From CAIQIA01 sp945861105 (GTDB lineage Bacteria > Cyanobacteriota > Cyanobacteriia > PCC-6307 > Cyanobiaceae), in contig CANLCC010000001.1 of NCBI GenBank assembly GCA_947488815.1, positions 1 to 64,000 of the forward strand: a stretch of DNA of 64,000 nucleotides, written 5' to 3'. The notes under the pieces were generated by a model that was given only the letters and a program-made list of their open reading frames with translations, was not told the DNA's origin and searched no databases. Position numbers and translations under genes: made by a program. Shown here in pieces: positions 61,183 to 64,000 of this stretch; the stretch's first letter is position 1, and every line of letters starts with the position of its first letter.

Positions 61183-63258
61183 ACTTTCCGGGGCCGCAGG
61201 GGCTGCTGGGGGGGGCGGCACCGGTGGGTTCGGCGAGGTCGGGGTCGGGGCCGGCACAGCGGGGGGCGAGGGTTCGCCCGTCGGGGTCGGGGTCGGGGCC
61301 GTGGGGGCGGGGGTGGCGGGCAGCCCCGGTGTGGCCTCAGGCGGGGCCGGTCGCGGCGCCGGCGGCGGGTCCACCCGGGCCGACAGGCTCAGCAGGCCGG
61401 CGGTGGGTCCATCGTTGCGCACCAGCACCTGGACGGGGGAGCTGGTGACCTTCTCAAGGCTCACCACCCGCAGGGGGCCGGCCCCATCCAGCACCTGGCC
61501 GTCGGCCGCGAAGACGGTCATCTGCATCAGCGGTGAACCGCTGAGGCCCAGCACCAGCTTGTGGTCCGCCGGCACCCGGATGGCAAACACCTGGGCCCGG
61601 TTGCCCTCCAGGGAGGCGCTGGCCGTGCGGGCCACCCCGGTCACGGGTTCGAGGCTCTCGACCCGCAGGCCTTCGAGGGCCCGCAGGGCCGCCGCAATCC
61701 AGATCTGCCGGTAGGGCTCCTGGGGCTGCCCGTTGGCCAGCCCTGCGGGCAGCAGGCTGCGGGTGCTTGCCCCGACGAGCTGATCGAGCACCGCCGGGCT
61801 CAGGCCCTGGCTGCCCAGCAGGCTGCGGCGCTGGTCCCAGTCTTCACTGCGGAAGCTGCCCAGCCGTTCCCTCAGGCTCACCGGCAACTGCTCCACCCGC
61901 ACCAGCCAGTCCTGGGCGATGTCGTTCCAGACCTTGCGTACGGGGGCGTCCTCCAGGCTGTCGCTGGGGGGGCGTCCCCCCCGTTCGGGGAACTGGGAGG
62001 CCAGGCTGCGGTTGACGAGGGTCAGGAACCAATCGCGATTCACCTGCAGGGCTGCCAGCCGGTTGACCAGTTGCTGCCGCTGGTCCACCTCCGCCGGCGG
62101 CAGGCTGACGCCCCCGCCCGGCAGTCCGTTGTCGGCGGGGCCGACGCGACCCCGTCCCAGCAGCAGCCAGCCCAGGGCCGATCCGACCAGGCCCGTGAGC
62201 AGCAGGGCCAGAACCACGGGCCAGAACCGACCCTCTGCCGCTTCCTCCCTCTGCTGGCGCCGCTGCTGGCGGGGTGAGACCCGCAGGGTCGCGGGCGCCG
62301 CCACCCGGGGTGGGGCCGGTCTCGGCGGCGGCGGGGGTTCCGGTTCCGGAGCGGCCGGGGCCGCGGCCGGTTCCGCGTCCTGGGCGGGCGGGGGCGGTTG
62401 GGGGGCTGGAGGGACCAGCACTTCGGTGCGGTCCGAGCGGCCCACCGGCCCGGTGCTGTCCGGTACGGGCAGCCGGGCCAGGTCGTCGAGGGGTTGGGCG
62501 GCATGGCGGTAGCGCTGCCCGGGGTCCCGCTGCAGCAACCGTTCGATCACGGCCCGCAGACCGGGCTCGGCATCCAGGGCGGCGGGCCAGCGCCAGTCCA
62601 TCGACACCGGATCCAGCAGGTCCTGGGGCTCGTCGCCGCTGAGCAGCACCAGGGCCGTGACCCCAAGGCCATGCAGATCCATCCAGGGCTGTGGGGAATC
62701 CCGCAGCTGCTCCGGCGGTGCGTAGCCGGCGGTGCCACTGGCCAGGGGGTCCCGCCCCAGCGGCGCCGGCTGGCCGAAGTCGATCAGCACCGGCAGGCCA
62801 TCCCGGTCCCGCCGCACCAGGTTGGCGGGGGTGATGTCGCCGTGGACCAGATCCTGGCCGTGCAGGGCCGCCAGGGCCGGCAGCAGCTGGCGCAGCAGCA
62901 GCAGCACCTCCCCCGCCCCGAACACCAGCTGTCGCTCGCGCCGGGCCTGCAGCAGATCGCGGTAGCTGCGACCGCCCACCCATTCCCGCACCTGCCAGAG
63001 CCCGTCCCCATCGGCAAGCACCGCCCCCAGCCGGGGAATCTGCGGGTGATAGACGGCCTGCAGCAGCTCCAGGCCCCGCCTCAGCTCGGACTGTTCCTCC
63101 CCAGCCAGGTCCCACCACACCCGCAGGGCCACGGGCAGATCCCCGGCGAGGGTGTCGGTGCCGCGCCAGAGGGCGGACCCTGCGGCCTGGCTGAGGCGCT
63201 CATCGAGGCGGTAGCGCCCCGCCAGCAGATGACCTGGAGTGACGTCGGCGGCGGCCAC
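61162..63258 (-). CDS. Serine/threonine-kinase-like membrane protein, Arg in place of the catalytic Lys
   Basis: A protein of 698 residues. Residues 10-255 form a Hanks-type kinase domain: VHGDITPANL (D141, N146), DFG at 160-162 and GYAPPEQL, but the usual VAIK Lys is Arg (PVALRVWWD, R46) and the Gly loop is poor (LSQAAGSALW). A Pro/Ala linker and a basic stretch (residues about 270-345) lead to one transmembrane helix (about 346-367), then a mixed outer domain and a very Pro/Thr-rich tail. Perhaps a pseudokinase or a sensor kinase with unusual ATP binding. GTG 63258 is the start. Role unknown. Confidence 0.7.
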   Translation of the reverse strand: MAAADVTPGHLLAGRYRLDERLSQAAGSALWRGTDTLAGDLPVALRVWWDLAGEEQSELRRGLELLQAVYHPQIPRLGAVLADGDGLWQVREWVGGRSYRDLLQARRERQLVFGAGEVLLLLRQLLPALAALHGQDLVHGDITPANLVRRDRDGLPVLIDFGQPAPLGRDPLASGTAGYAPPEQLRDSPQPWMDLHGLGVTALVLLSGDEPQDLLDPVSMDWRWPAALDAEPGLRAVIERLLQRDPGQRYRHAAQPLDDLARLPVPDSTGPVGRSDRTEVLVPPAPQPPPPAQDAEPAAAPAAPEPEPPPPPRPAPPRVAAPATLRVSPRQQRRQQREEAAEGRFWPVVLALLLTGLVGSALGWLLLGRGRVGPADNGLPGGGVSLPPAEVDQRQQLVNRLAALQVNRDWFLTLVNRSLASQFPERGGRPPSDSLEDAPVRKVWNDIAQDWLVRVEQLPVSLRERLGSFRSEDWDQRRSLLGSQGLSPAVLDQLVGASTRSLLPAGLANGQPQEPYRQIWIAAALRALEGLRVESLEPVTGVARTASASLEGNRAQVFAIRVPADHKLVLGLSGSPLMQMTVFAADGQVLDGAGPLRVVSLEKVTSSPVQVLVRNDGPTAGLLSLSARVDPPPAPRPAPPEATPGLPATPAPTAPTPTPTGEPSPPAVPAPTPTSPNPPVPPPPAAPAAPESSEPLQR
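61236..61320 (+). repeat. G-rich tract encoding the Pro-rich tail
   Basis: The forward strand has repeated GGGGTCGGGGTCGGGG-type runs and long G tracts, the complement of the Pro/Thr tail codons. Several G-runs close together could form a G-quadruplex in the non-template strand. It may simply be the footprint of a low-complexity Pro repeat. Confidence 0.5.
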
Positions 63259-63278
63259 GCGTGGGATCTGCCCTCGGC

Positions 63279-64000
63279 TCAGGCGACGCTAGGTCGGTCG
63301 CTGCGCAGTGGCTGCCGCAGTCCCCGGCTTTCGAGCCAGCTGCGGTCCCAGAGGCGGGATCGGTAACGGTCACCGCCGTCGCAGAGGACCGTGACGATCC
63401 GGTGTCCGGGCCCCAGACGCCGCGCTGTCTCGACGGCTGCAGCGACGTTGATGCCGACCGAACCGCCCATGAACAGGCCCTCGTGCCAGAGCAGGTCGTA
63501 CAGCACATCGATCGCCGTCTGGTCGTCGACGCGCACGGCATCGTCGATGGGGGCCCCTTCGAGATTGGCGGTCACCCGACTGTTGCCGATGCCCTCGGTG
63601 ATCGATGACCCCTCACTGCTCAGGCCGGCACCGGTGGCCCAGCTGAACAGGGCGCTGCCGTGGGGGTCGGCGAGCACGCAGCGGATCGTGCGGGAGCAGC
63701 TCTTGAGGTACAGGGCGACGCCGGCATAGGTGCCGCCGGTGCCCGTCGCTGCCACCCAGGCGTCAAGCTGACCGGCGCACTGCTCCCAGATCTCGGGACC
63801 CGTGGTGTCGTGGTGGGCCTGGCGGTTCGCCAGGTTGTCGAACTGATTCGCCCAGATCGCCCCCGGGATGCCGGCGGCGATGCGGCCGGAGAGGTGCACG
63901 TAGTTCTCAGGATCCCGGTAGGGCACCGCGGGCACCGTGCGCACCTCGGCCCCCAGGCTGCGCAGCAGGCCGATCTTTTCGGCCGACTGGGTGTCGGGGA
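63279..64000 (-). CDS. Cysteine synthase-like PLP enzyme, C-terminal part (cut by the window edge)
   Basis: About 240 residues are visible, running off the right edge at the N-terminal side. AATGTGGTYAGVALYLKS (the PLP-phosphate-binding Gly loop), IPGAIWANQFDNLANRQAHH, EGIGNSRVTANLEG and GLFMGGSVGINVAAAVETARRLG are all typical of cysteine synthase/cystathionine beta-synthase-fold enzymes. It makes cysteine from O-acetylserine and sulfide, or a related reaction. The PLP Lys lies outside the window. cysK versus a paralogue cannot be settled here. Confidence 0.87.
   Translation of the reverse strand, partial: PDTQSAEKIGLLRSLGAEVRTVPAVPYRDPENYVHLSGRIAAGIPGAIWANQFDNLANRQAHHDTTGPEIWEQCAGQLDAWVAATGTGGTYAGVALYLKSCSRTIRCVLADPHGSALFSWATGAGLSSEGSSITEGIGNSRVTANLEGAPIDDAVRVDDQTAIDVLYDLLWHEGLFMGGSVGINVAAAVETARRLGPGHRIVTVLCDGGDRYRSRLWDRSWLESRGLRQPLRSDRPSVA

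Overview
The window looks like chromosomal DNA of a cyanobacterium, most likely a high-GC Synechococcus/Cyanobium-type picocyanobacterium. The lineage markers are psaC (photosystem I), a biliverdin-forming heme oxygenase, the 57-residue NDH-1 subunit NdhS, glycolate-dehydrogenase-type subunits GlcE and GlcF, thiC behind a TPP riboswitch, and the very high GC and tight packing typical of freshwater Cyanobium-like genomes. The genus is inferred; nothing here fixes the species. I saw no phage genes, transposases, CRISPR arrays or replication origin.

Layout. (1) 1-308 is the start of a reverse-strand RTX/hemolysin-type calcium-binding repeat protein that runs off the left edge, in AT-richer DNA. 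(2) About 0.4-27.4 kb is a large envelope-glycan region: glycosyltransferases of several folds, a Wzx-like flippase, two Wzy/O-antigen-ligase-like proteins, GT-C-like membrane proteins, galE, an ABC exporter and a full set of Kdo-supply genes (kdsD, kdsA, kdsC, kdsB). Housekeeping genes (hisS, cca, uvrD, a thioredoxin) are threaded through it. (3) 27.4-41.8 kb is central metabolism: heme oxygenase, icd overlapping glcF, glcE next to a divergent four-carbon acid sugar kinase-like gene, aldose epimerase, a Kef-type antiporter and glycogen phosphorylase. (4) 41.9-45.1 kb holds a tRNA-Arg(CCT), an HpsJ-like membrane protein, two AT-rich tandem paralogues with signal peptides and PEP-CTERM-like tails, and rnpB. 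(5) 45.1-64 kb is mostly housekeeping: rnc, ndhS, rimM, corA, manC, glmS, psaC, acpP-fabF-tkt, thiC, an M20 amidohydrolase, ruvB, smpB, a kinase-like membrane protein and the C-terminal part of a cysteine synthase-like enzyme.

How the genes fit together. The glycan genes could supply UDP-Gal, CMP-Kdo, GDP-mannose (manC) and glucosamine-6-P (glmS), assemble repeats on a lipid carrier, flip them (Wzx or the ABC exporter) and polymerise or ligate them. The kds genes are notable because published LPS structures of marine Synechococcus are, as I recall, reported to lack Kdo. Genes in the same direction often overlap by 4 bp. Most convergent pairs overlap at their 3' ends, so intrinsic terminators are rare; clear ones follow psaC and tkt.

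The most interesting loci are the tandem PEP-CTERM-like pair beside the HpsJ-like gene, the Kdo cluster with its own ABC exporter and HNH-like protein, the FAD oxidoreductase that resembles the N-terminal half of SelD fusions but lacks SelD, and the kinase-like protein with Arg at the usual catalytic-Lys position.
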